Positions 46,032-57,363 of a stretch of 64,000 nucleotides of DNA are shown in pieces. The stretch lies in NCBI GenBank assembly GCA_021229015.1, contig CM037782.1, forward strand, positions 60,266,541 to 60,330,540, given 5' to 3'. Position 1 is the first letter of the stretch; each line of letters begins with the position of its first letter. Under the pieces are notes generated by a model. The model saw only the letters and a program-made list of their open reading frames with translations, was not told the DNA's origin and did no database searches. This DNA is from Solen grandis (lineage: Eukaryota; Mollusca; Bivalvia; Adapedonta; Solenidae). The translations under genes were made by a program, and so were the position numbers.

Positions 46032-48160
46032 TAGGTTTTCGCCTCTGCAGGGCGAAAACCTATTGTTCTTCTTCTGTTGATTTGTTTTTTTTTTTTTAGG
46101 TTTTCGCCTCTGCAGGGCGAAAACCTATTGTTCTTCTTCTGTTGATTTTTTATTTTTTTTATTTTTATTATTTTTCCAATTCCACCCATTTTTGTGTCCA
46201 GCCTAGCGGCCAGACGAAAAAAGCTACAGCTATGAAATTTTGGGCATTGGGTCATCTTTATCTGAACATGTGCCTAAATGGTCAAACTTTTCACTTTTGT
46301 TTCTGATTTAGCCACTAGGGGGCGCAATGCATGTAATCACTGTTTTGCTAATAACTCAAAAATTTGAAACCTGATTTAGATGCGGTTTTTTACATAATGT
46401 TCCATGTTGACAGCCCAATCAAATATGATGGAAATCTCATCATCGAGTACGGGAAAAAAATTGTTCTAGGAGAGGTTGAATGTTCGAACCTTGGAAAAAA
46501 GTGAAATAATGAGGGTAGGTCTACGAAAAACCTTCCCACTTTTGTTAGAGATCAGATAGAATAATTCTGTTTGCTGCATACGATTTGCAAGACATATACG
46601 CACAAAATATATGGGGTGGCGAATTTAGGAAATGCGTGGTTTGTCCTCTAGAAAAGGTCAAACTTTACTAAATTTTAGGAAAAATTAAAATTTTAAAAAC
46701 ATGTTTTTGTCGCTCCTGACTTTATTTTCTGTTCATTCTTCATGATATTTTCATACAATATGTATTGTTATGTTTGAAAGGGCCTCACAATAAAACAATT
46801 AAAAGAAATTTGAAAAGGTCAAGGTCATATTACGATTATTGTGTTTTTATTCGGCCACAAATAGCTCTAAAACTAAAAATATTTCATTGAGAGTATATGA
46901 ACAAAAGTTTTAGTTCTTAAAGAGCTCTTTCCAGTGATGTTTAGTTTTTGAAGATCGAACTTGTTTTGGTCATTATACGGCAGTCCAAAGTTTGATCCTT
47001 TTTTGGAATAATTGTAAATCAGGTTTTATGCTTCGAATTCGATTCGAATGCGTTTTTTTGCATTCTGTTCCCTGTTGATAGTCTAATAGCATATGATAGG
47101 ATTCGAGGGTCCGTGTGGCTGAAAGCTTTTGAGCTACGGAAGGTTGAATGTTCGAACCTCGCAAAAAGAAAACTGTGCAAATGAGGGTAGGTCTACGAAA
47201 AACCTATCCGTTTTTGTTAGAGATCAGATAGAAGAATTCCGTCTCCGGCATACCATTTAAAAGACGTATACACACAAAATATATGGGATGGCGAATTAAG
47301 GAAATGCGTGGTTTGTCCTCTAGAAACGGTCAAACTTCACTAAATTTTAGGAAAAATTAAAATTTTAAAAACATGTTTTTGTCGCTCCTGACTTTATTTT
47401 CTGTTCATTCTTCATGAAGTTTTCACACGATATGTATTGTTATGTTTGAAAGGGCCTCACAATTCAAAAAAATAAAAAAGAATTGAAAAGGTCAAGGTCA
47501 TATTACGATTATTGTGTTTTTATTCGGCCACAAATAGCTCCAAAACTAAAAATATTTCATTGAGAGTATATGAACAAAAGTTTTAGTTCTTAAAGAGCTC
47601 TTTCCAGTGATGTTTAGTTTTTGAAGATCGGACTTGATTTGGTCATTATACGGCAGTCCAAAGTTTGATCCTTTTTTGGAATAATTGTAAATCAGGTTTT
47701 ATGCTTCAAATTCTGATACATAAGAATAAAAAGTTTGACTAGTGCAACTTATATACTTGTTTGAACTATTTGCTGTTTTTGCAATTTTGTTTCTAATTTT
47801 GCCGCTAGAGGGCGTTTTGCTTAAAATCACTCTTTTGCTTATAACTCAAAACGTTAAAGTCTGATTGAAATGCGGTTTTCAGCATTTTGTTCCTTGTTGA
47901 CTGCACCACAGAATGTGATGGATTTCAAGGGACAGGGTATGGGAAAATATTTGCGCTAGAAGAGTTTGAATGTTCTAACATTGCAAAAAAAAAAAAAAAA
48001 AAAAAAAAAACTGTGCAAATGAGAGTAGGTCTTCAAAAACCTTTTCGTTCTGTTTCATATTGAAAATTGTGGCTGAGTTGAAATAAAGTGTTCAAGTTGA
48101 TTAGGTTAAAAGCGAAAACCGAGATACCGCTTGCGGTTCTAGTCTTCTTCTTCTTCTTCT
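46032..48160. mobile_element. Composite repeat element with doubled hairpin terminus and 673-bp internal duplication
   Basis: The left end is the hairpin ggttttcgcctctgcagggc gaaaacc followed by ttcttcttctg. This terminal unit of about 66 bp is present twice (46032-46097 and 46098 onward). The interior has two near-identical blocks with the landmark gagggtaggtctacgaaaaa at 46510 and 47183, plus a diverged third start at 48020. The right end reads gcgaaaaccgagataccgct, tgcggttctag and (TTC)n. No transposase frame is present. The superfamily is unknown; paired hairpin-plus-TTC ends are unlike ordinary MITEs. Confidence 0.65.
47984..48010. repeat. A homopolymer of about 27
   Basis: An uninterrupted A run inside the composite element, at the position of a shorter A run in the other internal blocks. 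Confidence 0.9.
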
Positions 48161-48164
48161 ATAT

Positions 48165-48384
48165 ACAGCACTCCTTCAATTTTGAAGATTTTGTGCCGGC
48201 GCCTAATTTATAAATCAAGAGGTGTATATGAGCTATCTCATTTAGGGACACGGCGAAAGACATCCGTTTTTGAGAAATCAAGAAATCAGCTACAGTGTCA
48301 AAACAACCAAATTGAAGCACTCTCCTTTGCTTGAAGTATCGTATATAAAATGTGTATACTAAAACTGTAAATAGCCCAGTCATA
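48165..48384. other. Short spacer, no gene
   Basis: Nothing recognised. Confidence 0.35.
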
Positions 48385-48445
48385 GTGACCATCGAGAGGG
48401 ATTAGTATAAGTTGTAAGAACTTGTTTCCAAATCGACGTAAAATG
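48385..48445 (+). mobile_element. SINE family B, 3' end only
   Basis: gaccatcgagagggattagt ataagttgtaagaacttg and caaatcgacgtaaaat match the family tail at 4.99 kb. Confidence 0.6.
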
Positions 48446-48449
48446 AAAA

Positions 48450-49280
48450 AGTTTAATTTTTATATTGTTCCGGGGACAACGGTAAATCTAACATTTAAGT
48501 TCTGTCAACCTTTTATATCGAATCTTATTAAAGAATGATATTTGTACCAGATTCTGTCATCTATTTAAACTTATTTCATTCAATAAACTGACATACCAAA
48601 GACATAATTTGACAAGGACAACTTGTTGAAATGTAAACAGAACGAGAAAAAAAAACAACAAAAAACAACGACATCGTATTGTCGATTCAAGTTATTTACA
48701 TATACCGTGACGGAAATGACATGTTACATATTCATTTATCACGCCCGTTTCTAAAAATAGATTTCAGCTATAAAACAAAATGTGAATAAAATATAGGCAA
48801 ACTCCTTCATTTTCGAACGCAGTAAAAGTATTTTCGAACGCAGTATAAACACTCAATAGCGACTGACATCCGTGAAAATACATGTTGCAACAACAGACTT
48901 GATGTCAATGCATTGTATGTTTGTGCTAGACAAGTATATCTTTAGTAAACAGCCAACGGCATGCATGGAGAAGGAGACTCGAGTCTTGGAACTGACGGCT
49001 TAAAACATGCTTACGGCGTAGAACATGAACATAGTGAAGGTAGCTGATGATAAAGATACAATGTATATTTCTTATCTGAAAGATGGCTGTTGTAAACCGG
49101 CTAACTGGCTTTTTTTGTGCAGGTAAGCGATAATACCGTTTAAATTTTATTAGTAATAACAATAGGTGCACCAAAGCCGCGAGATAAACAGGGCTATATA
49201 TTTCATCTGGTCATAAGTCGAATTCGTTTTATTCTTTCATTTTGGCGTTTGTGCATATAGCCTTGACTAAAAGATTGCTA
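48450..49280. other. AT-rich stretch without recognisable features
   Basis: A short direct repeat (attttcgaacgcagtaaaa at 48813, attttcgaacgcagtataa at 48832) is the only structure noted. Confidence 0.35.
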
Positions 49281-49283
49281 GAC

Positions 49284-49617
49284 TAGTTTCGGTGGCCGAG
49301 TACATGTAGTTGAAAGGTCAACCCTTTAAATGGAGTACGCGGGTTCGTTCCCCGGTCGCGACGAAATTATAGAGGTCGTAAAACCGATACTGGTTTGGCG
49401 TTAAGAATAGGGCTGGTTGGCACTGTGTTAGGATAAAGTGACTGGATATGGTAACATACCACTAGTCTACGACTGACTTAATACTTCAGTGTGGTACACT
49501 TTATATTAGTTTTATGTAGGCAAAGTCTCAAACATAGGGAAATACTGATTTGGCGGTAAAAAGAATGAAGTATGGTTGGCGGGACGTCAAATAAATAAAT
49601 AATAATAATAACAACAA
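49284..49617 (+). mobile_element. SINE family D (tRNA-derived)
   Basis: The head gtttcggtggccgagtacat carries an A box and gtacgcgggttcgttccccg a B box, in tRNA-Leu/Ser-like spacing. The body follows (tactggtttggcgttaagaa, gtgactggatatggtaacat) and is closed by gacgtcaaataaataaataa and ATA/ACA repeats. It is a retroposon rather than a working tRNA gene, because the acceptor stem does not pair and a long body follows. Confidence 0.7.
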
Positions 49618-49941
49618 CATTAAAAACCTTTACAGGAACACAAAGTGAAGCCATTCAAATCAACCTGGCAGATTATTTATCTATCACGTGGCGAACCCTT
49701 TATGTTAAGCACCTTGACAGATCTGATTATGGAGAACTGATGATAACTTCGAAATTTCCTCAAACTCTACATCATCACACAAAACATTATACGAGGGCTG
49801 ATCAATGGGTTCGTGGAATTTTGTTATTCAATACTCTTCGTAAAAGCCAATTTTATGATTTTTTTAAATGACAGAACTATATATCTACTCTTACATGTAT
49901 ATATACATACCGCTCTTATATGCATGATGTGTGATGTGTGT

Positions 49942-50461
49942 CAATCTGATTAAAATCAGCTCCTGACGTCACTCCGCTGTGCAGTCTGATTAAAATCAGC
50001 TCCTGACGTCACTCCGCTGTGCAATCTGATTAAAATCAGCTCCTAACGTCACTTCGCTGTGCAATCTGAATAAAATCAGCTCCTGACGTCACTCCGCTAT
50101 GCAATCTGATAAAAATCAGCTCCTGACGTCACCCCGCTATGCATTCTGATTAAAATCAGCTCCTGACGTCACTCCGCTATGCATTCTGATTAAAATCAGC
50201 TCCTGACGTCACTCCGCTATGCAATCTGATTAAAATCAGCTCCTAACGTAACTCCGCTATGCAATCTGATCAAAATCAGCTCCTAACGTAACTCCGCTAT
50301 GCAATCTGATTAAAATCAGCTCCTAACGTCACCCCGCTATGCAATCTGATTAAAATCAGCTCCTAACGTCACTCCGCTATGCAATCTGATTAAAATCAGC
50401 TCCTAACGTCACTCCGCTATGCAATCTGATTAAAATCAGCTCCTAACGTCACTCCGCTGTG
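49942..50461. repeat. 13 x 40-bp tandem array containing CRE-like motifs
   Basis: Thirteen units of exactly 40 bp: caatctgattaaaatcagct followed by cctaacgtcactccgctatg. Each has a small palindrome (CTGATT-AA-AATCAG). In units 1, 2, 4, 5, 6 and 7 the sequence TGACGTCA, the full cAMP-response-element palindrome, is present; the others have TAACGTCA or TAACGTAA. The unit also appears inverted just after the array (50491-50530). Function unknown. Confidence 0.95.
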
Positions 50462-50530
50462 CTACGCTGCATTAGGTCATACAGCGTAGTGAAGCGAAGC
50501 GTCATTAAGGAGTTGATTTAATCAAATTGG
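50462..50530. mobile_element. Inverted cap of the 40-bp array (probable MITE end)
   Basis: The sequence tacgctg...cagcgta (50463-50487) forms a hairpin. It is followed by gaagcgaagcgtcattaagg and agttgatttaatcaaattgg, a diverged reverse complement of the 40-bp unit. The last unit plus this cap makes a foldback of about 108 bp, so the array looks like a MITE whose left arm has been amplified. Confidence 0.6.
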
Positions 50531-50640
50531 ACGTGTGTATACCCGGATTGCGATAACGTCACAAAACTGACGTAACGTGTGTATACCCAGAGTGCGATGA
50601 CATCACAAAACTGACGTAACGTCAATATGGCGACATTTGC
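50531..50640. repeat. Two direct repeats of about 44 bp rich in TGACGT motifs
   Basis: cgtgtgtatacccggattgc gataacgtcacaaaactgac is repeated once with changes (gtgtgtatacccagagtgcg, gatgacatcacaaaactgac). Then come tgacgtaacgtcaatatggc and gac. CRE-like half sites and an atatggcgac motif would suit a promoter, but no gene was found beside it. Confidence 0.55.
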
Positions 50641-50682
50641 CGTCAAGTTCAAGAAACCAACGCTCGATTTTAACCTGTAGTT

Positions 50683-50800
50683 TAATAATAATAATAATAT
50701 CTTTATTTCAAGAGGATAACCTATTTGACAATGCCATTCTTCCATATGGTCCTCTTAACAATAATATAAAATACAATTTATAGATATCAAAAGTGAAAAA
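50683..50800 (-). mobile_element. Probable LINE 3' end
   Basis: On the minus strand: gaggaccatatggaagaatg, gcattgtcaaataggttatc, ctcttgaaataaagatatta and (TTA)n. The 3' UTR ends in aataaagat and a trinucleotide tail, as in CR1/L2-type LINEs. Confidence 0.45.
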
Positions 50801-51540
50801 GGAAATGTTTCATATGACGAACATATGATAAATGATGATGAAAATTATTCAAAATATTTTCAACATATGGATGTATGTTATCAAAATAGTTATCATCATT
50901 TTCTGTTTTTGCAGAATCATTTTTAAGAAAAAAAGACAGCATTTTCTATCGTAAACTCCCATCTAAGAGCTTCGAACGATTTCTTACCATCATTAGTATT
51001 ACTAAATTTATAATTTCTTATATAAGATTATAGCAGATAATCATTTATCAAATGAATAACAATTTGATCTTTCCTTTCAAAGTAATGTAATAATATACGT
51101 TAAAAATCATTCAATTATCTTTTTTTTCTTTTCCCCTTGATAATAACAATAAACTTTATAACAAATCGTGACACGAACGTCTTCTCCGGCAAATTATAGT
51201 TTTACGACATTAACAAAGTACATCCATTTAAGCAAGCTGCCAATTACAGAAAGAGAGAAACGTTCACGATTAATTTTAGAATCATTTCGCTATATACACA
51301 TTGGCTATATAAGAAACTATTGATTTCCATTTGGAATTAAAACATGTAAGTGTTCCAAAACTGTTGGTGGCTGGCTCCAAAACGTTTCTTTTAATTATCA
51401 TTTTCAGAGCTTTTCTGAGAGTAAAGACTTCCATTAATTGATCAGTTCTTACTATGCTGCTGCTTGAAATTGTGCAATTAAACTTAAATTCTCACGTAAG
51501 ACGAAAAGAGAAACAGCTAAACCTGTGTTAAGGGCCATCT
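50801..51540. other. AT-rich stretch without recognisable features
   Basis: No gene or repeat recognised on either strand. Confidence 0.35.
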
Positions 51541-51544
51541 GTTC

Positions 51545-52500
51545 CAAGCAACCAACCTGTGTTAGCGACCGCCTGTATCAAGCAAACAACGAACAACCTG
51601 TGTAGGGCCACTGTATCAAGAAACAACCGTGTCAGTGGCCACCTGTATCAAGAAACAACCGTGTCAGTGGCCAACTGTATCAAGCAAAAACCCGTGTCAG
51701 TGGCCAACTGTATCAAGCAAACAACCTGGGTCAGTGGTTACCTGTATAAGGAAAACAACCTGTGTCAGTGGCCAACTGTATCAAGCAAACAACCTATGTC
51801 AGTGGCCAACTGTATCAAAAAAACAACCTGTGTCAGTGGTTACCTGTATAAGGAAAACAACCTGTGTCAGTGGTTACCTGTATCAAGCAAACAACCTGTG
51901 TCAGTGGTTACCTGTATAAGGAAAACAATCTGTGTCAGTGGTTACCTGTATCAAGCAAACAACCTGTGTAAGTGGTTACCTGTATAAGGAAAACAACCTG
52001 TGTCAGTGGCCACCTGCATCAAGAAAACAACCTGTGTCAGTGGCCAACTGTATCAAGAAAACAACCTGTGTCAGTGGCCACCTGTATCAAGAAAACAACC
52101 TGTGTCAGTGGCCACCTGTATCAAGAAAACAACCTGTGTCAGTGGCCACCTGTATCAAGCAAACAACCTGTGTCAGTGGCCAACTGTATCAAGAAAACAA
52201 CCTGTGTCAGTGGCCAACTGTATCAAGAAAACAACCTGTGTCAGTGGCCACCTGCATCAAGAAAACAACCTGTGTCAGTGGCCAACTGTATCAAGAAAAC
52301 AACCTGTGTTAGTGGCCAACTGTATCAAGAAAACAACCTGTGTCAGTGGCCAACTGTATCAAGAAAACAACCTGTGTCAGTGGTTACCTGTATCAAGAAA
52401 ACAACCTGTGTCAGTGGTTACTTGTATAAGGAAAACAACCTGTGTCATTGGCAACCTGTATCAAGCAAACAACCTGTGTCAATGGCCACCTGTATCAAGC
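51545..52500. repeat. 34-bp tandem array, about 28 units
   Basis: The unit is aacctgtgtcagtggccacc followed by tgtatcaagaaaac, with sub-variants (ggttacctgtataagg; ggccaactgtatcaagc). Because 34 is not a multiple of 3 and the unit lacks stops, all three plus frames are open. They yield 126-180 codon ORFs with one 34-residue peptide repeat, which are artefacts. Units are degenerate at the left edge (tgttaagggccatctgttcc) and match motifs inside the pogo-type MITEs at 13.8 and 33.7 kb. Confidence 0.95.
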
Positions 52501-52523
52501 AGCCATCATTATAATTAAAATTA

Positions 52524-52700
52524 CAGTAACGGCTCAATAATAAGACCACCCTTCGGACTGCTATCAACTGGACTTAATAATGAGGTGGTCTGATAATCGA
52601 GTTTCAATTAACAGAATATATGGAAAAGGGGACCTGAAAATAGTGGTCTTAATAGTTAGGTGGTCTTATATTGAGATGATCTTTATATAAGGTTTTACTG
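52524..52700. mobile_element. TA-flanked pogo/Tc1-type MITE
   Basis: TA|CAGTAACGGCTCAATAATAA at the left and ATATAAGGTTTTACTG|TA at the right. Inner aagaccaccc and aggtggtcttatattgag are complementary. It lies 23 bp after the 34-bp array. Confidence 0.7.
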
Positions 52701-53001
52701 TACTAAAATTAAAGGGTAGTCGATGATGCAAATAAAATTGCAAATTGTATTATCTTACGAGTTCAACCAAGAAAAACGCTCGTCTTATTAGAATTGCAAA
52801 CCTTCCTCGATTAATCCATATGTGTGTGTGTTTTTGTTGTTGTTTTTTTACCTCTTACTACGTCTGCGTATATATGCATATGCCTCACCAAATATGAACG
52901 AGTAATTTATGTGTAACATGAAATTGCATATTCTTATATAAACATTTATATTTCTAAACTGAATTAGCTGTTTGTTTTTTCATCGTAAGTCTCTATACTT
53001 G

Positions 53002-53145
53002 TTTAGATCACGGTTATCCCTACCCAGCCAATCAGCGCCCATTATTCTAAGTGTCTATATTATTTAGACGTGACCTGTATACTTAGGCGGCTATCCATGT
53101 TAGTGGAACATATGCAAAGCTGGCTGTGGACAACCGTGGTCTAAA
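53002..53145. mobile_element. Small MITE, 144 bp
   Basis: tttagatcacggttatcc at the left is the near-complement of ggacaaccgtggtctaaa at the right. Subterminal ctacccagcc and ggctgtgg also pair loosely. No clear target duplication was read. Confidence 0.6.
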
Positions 53146-53174
53146 TCGGATAGAAACATTCATTGAGTTGTCTA

Positions 53175-53300
53175 CGTTTGTTAGTATGAGTTAAACGTCC
53201 CAACGACAGTGTTTCAGTAATTCAGAGACTTCTGTCTATATGACATCTACACGATGCAGTGCTGCAACACCGTAGGCATGTGCGAAGTATATCCCGCCCC
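53175..53300 (-). mobile_element. SINE family C fragment
   Basis: gagttaaacgtcccaacgac, agtgtttcagtaattcagag and acaccgtaggcatgtg follow the order of the family C body at 43.0-43.12 kb. Confidence 0.45.
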
Positions 53301-54300
53301 CCACACACACACCTCCTCCTCCTCCACACACACACCTCCTCCACACACACACCTCATCCCCTGCAACCATGTAAAGTTCAAGTTCCTCAAATGGCCTGTG
53401 CAACAAAGATGAAGTCCCAACGCTTATTTTGTGTTGTAGGAATATTATTACAATATTTAGAAATTGCAAGAAACGCCTCAAATATCCAACATTTTTTAGA
53501 AAAACACATTTCTTACGAGCGTCGATTTGTCTATTTTATGAAATGTTGGACATTTTTCGATATTCTACCATACTTATATCAATGTTTTATGTTACAAAGG
53601 AATAAATACATCTATTTTACTCTCTACAATCGACATAAACGAATAAAGAATGACCATTATCTGATTTGATAGACCACAATGTGTACCACCCACTGTATAT
53701 TGTAAAGATAAACGCAGAGGTTGTCAAACAAACACATCTGGGTATGGCGACCATTAATGCAAACGCCACAAGCAGTCTTGTAAATTTAGCTTTATATGCG
53801 ATACTGTTTCGCACTTTCAAGAGAGCAACTAACTTGATTCCTTGGCTCTGTCGCTTACATCAGTTCTCAAGGGAAAATTGGAATGGACACTACGAGATAG
53901 GATCCCAATATCTAATCAAATATATGTAATGGGAAATAGATTTCTTGGAAGCATCACGAGTTGAGCTTATATTGGTGTTAGATACGCTACATAACTGACC
54001 GTATTACGATGCGTGTTTACCATATATATCTTAATCACAGCTTACATTATTACAGTATATTTATTCTGCAAGTATCTGACAATCAATCTAGATTGTTTAC
54101 CAAATTGTTTGTTTACTAGAATATATTATCTTAAATATTACTTATACATTCGCTGATGATCTAACGTGGGTTTCCGTCATGAAAGCTAGCCATCATCGTC
54201 AGATGTTCAGTATGTCCTTAAGTTTGCATTGAGAGTTAAATAAATAAGACCTCTTATAAAGATTGATATAAGGTACATACTATCTCTTCAAGATTTCCAG
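53301..54300. other. Stretch without recognised genes
   Basis: Begins with a C/A-rich simple repeat (about 53300-53355). ORFs at 53259-53669 (plus) and 53666-53929 (plus) have no recognisable domain or splice context. Confidence 0.35.
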
Positions 54301-54301
54301 A

Positions 54302-54540
54302 GGGGCCTCCGTGGCCGAGAGGGTAAAGTCGCTGACTTTAACACTCACTTAGTCCCTCACCGCGTGGGCTCGAATCCCGGCAGGGCCATTCCAGCCTTCC
54401 AGCTGGCTTGCGGTAGGTCGGTGGTTCTACCCGGATGCCTACGTGCATTCGGGGTCTTCCTCCACCTGTAATTAGCTGGACGTCGCTATATGACTGAAAT
54501 ACTGTCGAAGCGACGGTAAACTCAAATAGTCAAGTCAAGA
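54302..54540 (+). mobile_element. SINE family A, complete reference copy
   Basis: Head gggcctccgtggccgagagg (A box) and gtgggctcgaatcccggcag (B box), tRNA-Leu/Ser-like. The body follows: cttgcggtaggtcggtggtt, cattcggggtcttcctccac, ctgtaattagctggacgtcg and cgacggtaaact. Truncated relatives lie at 24.2, 36.7 and 55.2 kb, all in plus orientation. Confidence 0.78.
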
Positions 54541-55224
54541 TTTTCATCCACAGAGTTATCTCCCCTGATTAAGTATCCAGTGTTTGAAGACTGTAAGCTA
54601 TATAAAGGTTGAGCAATCAGGGAGTTACGGACAGCTGGTGGTACATCTGCATGAGTGTCATTGATAGCATAACCTCTTTAATTGCGCAGTCTGGTAAAAG
54701 TCCTTCCTGTTTAGCAATGGACCGGAAGATGGGTCAGCAGAAACCATTTTGTTAAACCTAGTTTATATTCCAGGTCAGGTAAAAGACAGTATTGCTTTTA
54801 TCAAGATATTGTTGGTGCTTTTAGTATAAAAAGTGGTATTCTATGGTTTATTTAGAGAAATTCTTGCCCTGCTTGAAAGAAAAAGGGCTAGGTTTTACTC
54901 CACTTGTTTGAAGAAAATGTTTCAGGAAATATTCCAGACAGTTTTAAAATGTATAACATCTTGCATTGTTGCTTGCAGATTGTTTTTCATTAATTTAAAA
55001 TATTTCTTTGCTTCAAGCAAAAGAATGCGATCCAATTAGGTTGTTTTGAGATTGTAGCGGATTTTTTAAGTTCATAGCTTGAAACACGTTCAAACTTGAA
55101 CTACAGCAACCATTGTAAACATCAAGCTGTTAATCTGTACACATTCAAAACATGATTTTGTCTGCTCGGTCTACACATATCAATATGGCCGACCCCAAAC
55201 AGATACCTTGACCTTGGTTACCCC
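54541..55224. other. Spacer without recognised features
   Basis: AT-rich; no gene or repeat recognised. Confidence 0.35.
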
Positions 55225-55380
55225 TTGCCTTACCCAAGGCTTTCCAGGTAGCTTGCGGAAGGTCAATAGTTCTATCCAGGTGCCTATGTGCATTCAGAGT
55301 CTTCCTCTACCTGATATGAACTGGGCGTCCTTATATACCTTAAATACTGTTGCAGCGACGGTGAACTTAAACACAACCTT
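55225..55380 (+). mobile_element. SINE family A, 3' portion
   Basis: gtagcttgcggaaggtcaat, gtgcattcagagtcttcctc and gttgcagcgacggtgaact, with a diverged centre; no tRNA head. Confidence 0.6.
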
Positions 55381-55857
55381 AAATCGACTTATTTTGACGC
55401 CATGACAACAACCCTCATTATTTGCTCATACAATATTGTTGCTCAGATTCTTTACAATCTGCACGGCAAAGAAAAATCAATTCCATCAAGTCACTAATTT
55501 ATACATTATAAAATGGAGACGTATCCGTCCCTATCAGCATATATAATTGTTTTTTTATTATTATTATTTTATAATAACCGTCATAATCTTACTTAAAAAA
55601 AGAAATTAAAAATTCCAAGCAGACTGCATATTGATTAACATATTTTTATTTCTTGATTAAAACAATAAGATTAAGAAATAAGCATTCCATGACAAAGGCT
55701 TCTGTGAAATAAATTGTCTATTTAAGATACTGTTTATAAAAGGTACCATCCGTTATTCCTGTGGAATGTGAAATTTAACACCGATTCGACGTAATTTCAA
55801 ACTTTATGTGCACTTTGTCTACATCAGTCATGGGAGTGTGCTGCTTTAAAACATTTC

Positions 55858-55960
55858 ATGTTAACGGCGTGATATTACATCACGTGATATTACATCACGC
55901 CGTAGACATTATCCTGACACCGGACACAACCCTTATATGCTGAGCACCAAGCAAGGAAGC
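55858..55960 (-). mobile_element. SINE family C fragment with short internal duplication
   Basis: gatattacatcacg occurs twice in tandem, followed by ccgtagacattatcctgaca and ccggacac, as in the family body at 43.09 kb. Confidence 0.45.
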
Positions 55961-56291
55961 TATATCAGTATCATTTTAAACAACCTTGGTATGTCGCCAT
56001 CGGGGATTGCTCGGTTACGGGGCGGTCGCTTCTAAAACTCAGTACCGATTGAGTTAACAATTGCCAAGAAATTCAAGGCCAACCATTTTTCCAATACGTA
56101 TTGCAGGTGCGACATTTTCATCTATAATGATGTTTAATTTCCAATAACTTAAAATACAGAACAGTGTTTTGATGAATTGGGGGTTTCATTACCAATATTG
56201 GATTTTCAATGATGATATAACGTGCACACGGCTTGTTAATGTTTTGTCAACAGACTTTGTGCAACAATCCGCAGTGCCCAATTGATGGAAT

Positions 56292-56504
56292 AAAGATAAC
56301 CCATCCATCATTAAATTGTGACCATGGTCCATCAAGTGAAAATCCATCATGGGAATTTTGCAATAAGTGCAAGCTTTTATTGACATTGAGCAAAAGAGCC
56401 TATAACTCCATGTCAATGAATGCTTGCATCTGCACTGAAGTCTTTTTAAGCATTTGACAGGCCATGAATAGATCATGATATAATTTAATGATGGATGGAT
56501 TACC
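56292..56504. mobile_element. MITE family 3 (copy b)
   Basis: The left end is eroded (aaagataacccatccatcat); the right end is intact (atggatggattacc) with TTAA at 56505-56508. The core gcaagcttttattgacatt and gaatgcttgcatctgcactg matches copies c and d. Two overlapping opposite-strand ORFs here are artefacts of the palindrome. Confidence 0.8.
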
Positions 56505-56509
56505 TTAAT

Positions 56510-57360
56510 GTTAACTCATGGGTATGTGAGAGAGACACCGGTGTGGTTGGCACAGCAGAAGATTGCCCTGATTATAACAATAATGTGAACATTTATACTG
56601 GTGTTAATGGTTTCAAGGTCTGTAGCAAGATTGTCAGTGGGATTAATGTACTTAAACAGATTTTAAGGGCATTTGCTACAGTTTCTATATAGACAAAGAA
56701 GAAAAATTTAAACTGTTTCATAGATTTGTTTTTAAACTTTGCATGATTTTAGAGAATCATAATAGAAATATTTTATGGAAAAAAATGGGGGTGAACGCCC
56801 TACTTTTTGAGTTATCTGTCCCGTACGTGGGGATGCCCGTGGAGGTGCCTTCTTCCATAAATACATCTTCTTCTTTTAAGACTTTACAAAGGAGGATCCA
56901 ACGGATTTTTCCAGTGGGGATTAGAGGGTTCTTTTCTTTTTTGCTCTTAGGATTATAGCCAAATCCGGGGCCGGGGGTGGGGGTCACAACCACTACCCCC
57001 CCCTCCCCCGTCTGGATCTGCGCATGACATAAGTAGAGATACTAACTTCTTGAGTCCTTCCATATATGAGATCTCCCATGCTTATTGGATATGTGGATTG
57101 AATGATTAGATATATAGAGGAGGTATACGATATTAGCTTTAATTGCTGTATAAAACTACAGAAATTGTTTTACATGGTATCGACAGAGTTCCAATAAGTC
57201 CATGCATTTCTTTCCGGAGTTGCTTCGTTCATAAAATCTTCCGCGTCTAATAGAAATATAAATTGTATTTATTTTCATTAATAGGGATCGTTATATCATT
57301 TTTATCGTAATTGTTTGGATAATATTGTATATAAGTAATGATACCATGACAAACAGAAAT
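56510..57360. other. Stretch without recognised genes
   Basis: Includes a G/C-rich gccgggggtgggggtcacaa and ccccccctccccc segment near 56970-57010. Nothing else recognised. Confidence 0.35.
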
Positions 57361-57363
57361 TTA

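Noticed and set aside
49942..50461. CRISPR-like regular array
   Set aside because: The entire 40-bp unit is repeated with no unique spacers, and the genome is eukaryotic.
51559..52518. Repeat protein of 126-180 residues
   Set aside because: All three frames encode the same 34-residue cycle from a 34-bp satellite; no start context, signal or conservation pattern.
54302..54380. tRNA gene
   Set aside because: A and B boxes are present but the acceptor stem does not pair and a repeated non-tRNA body follows; SINE head. The same applies at 43170-43250 and 49284-49370.
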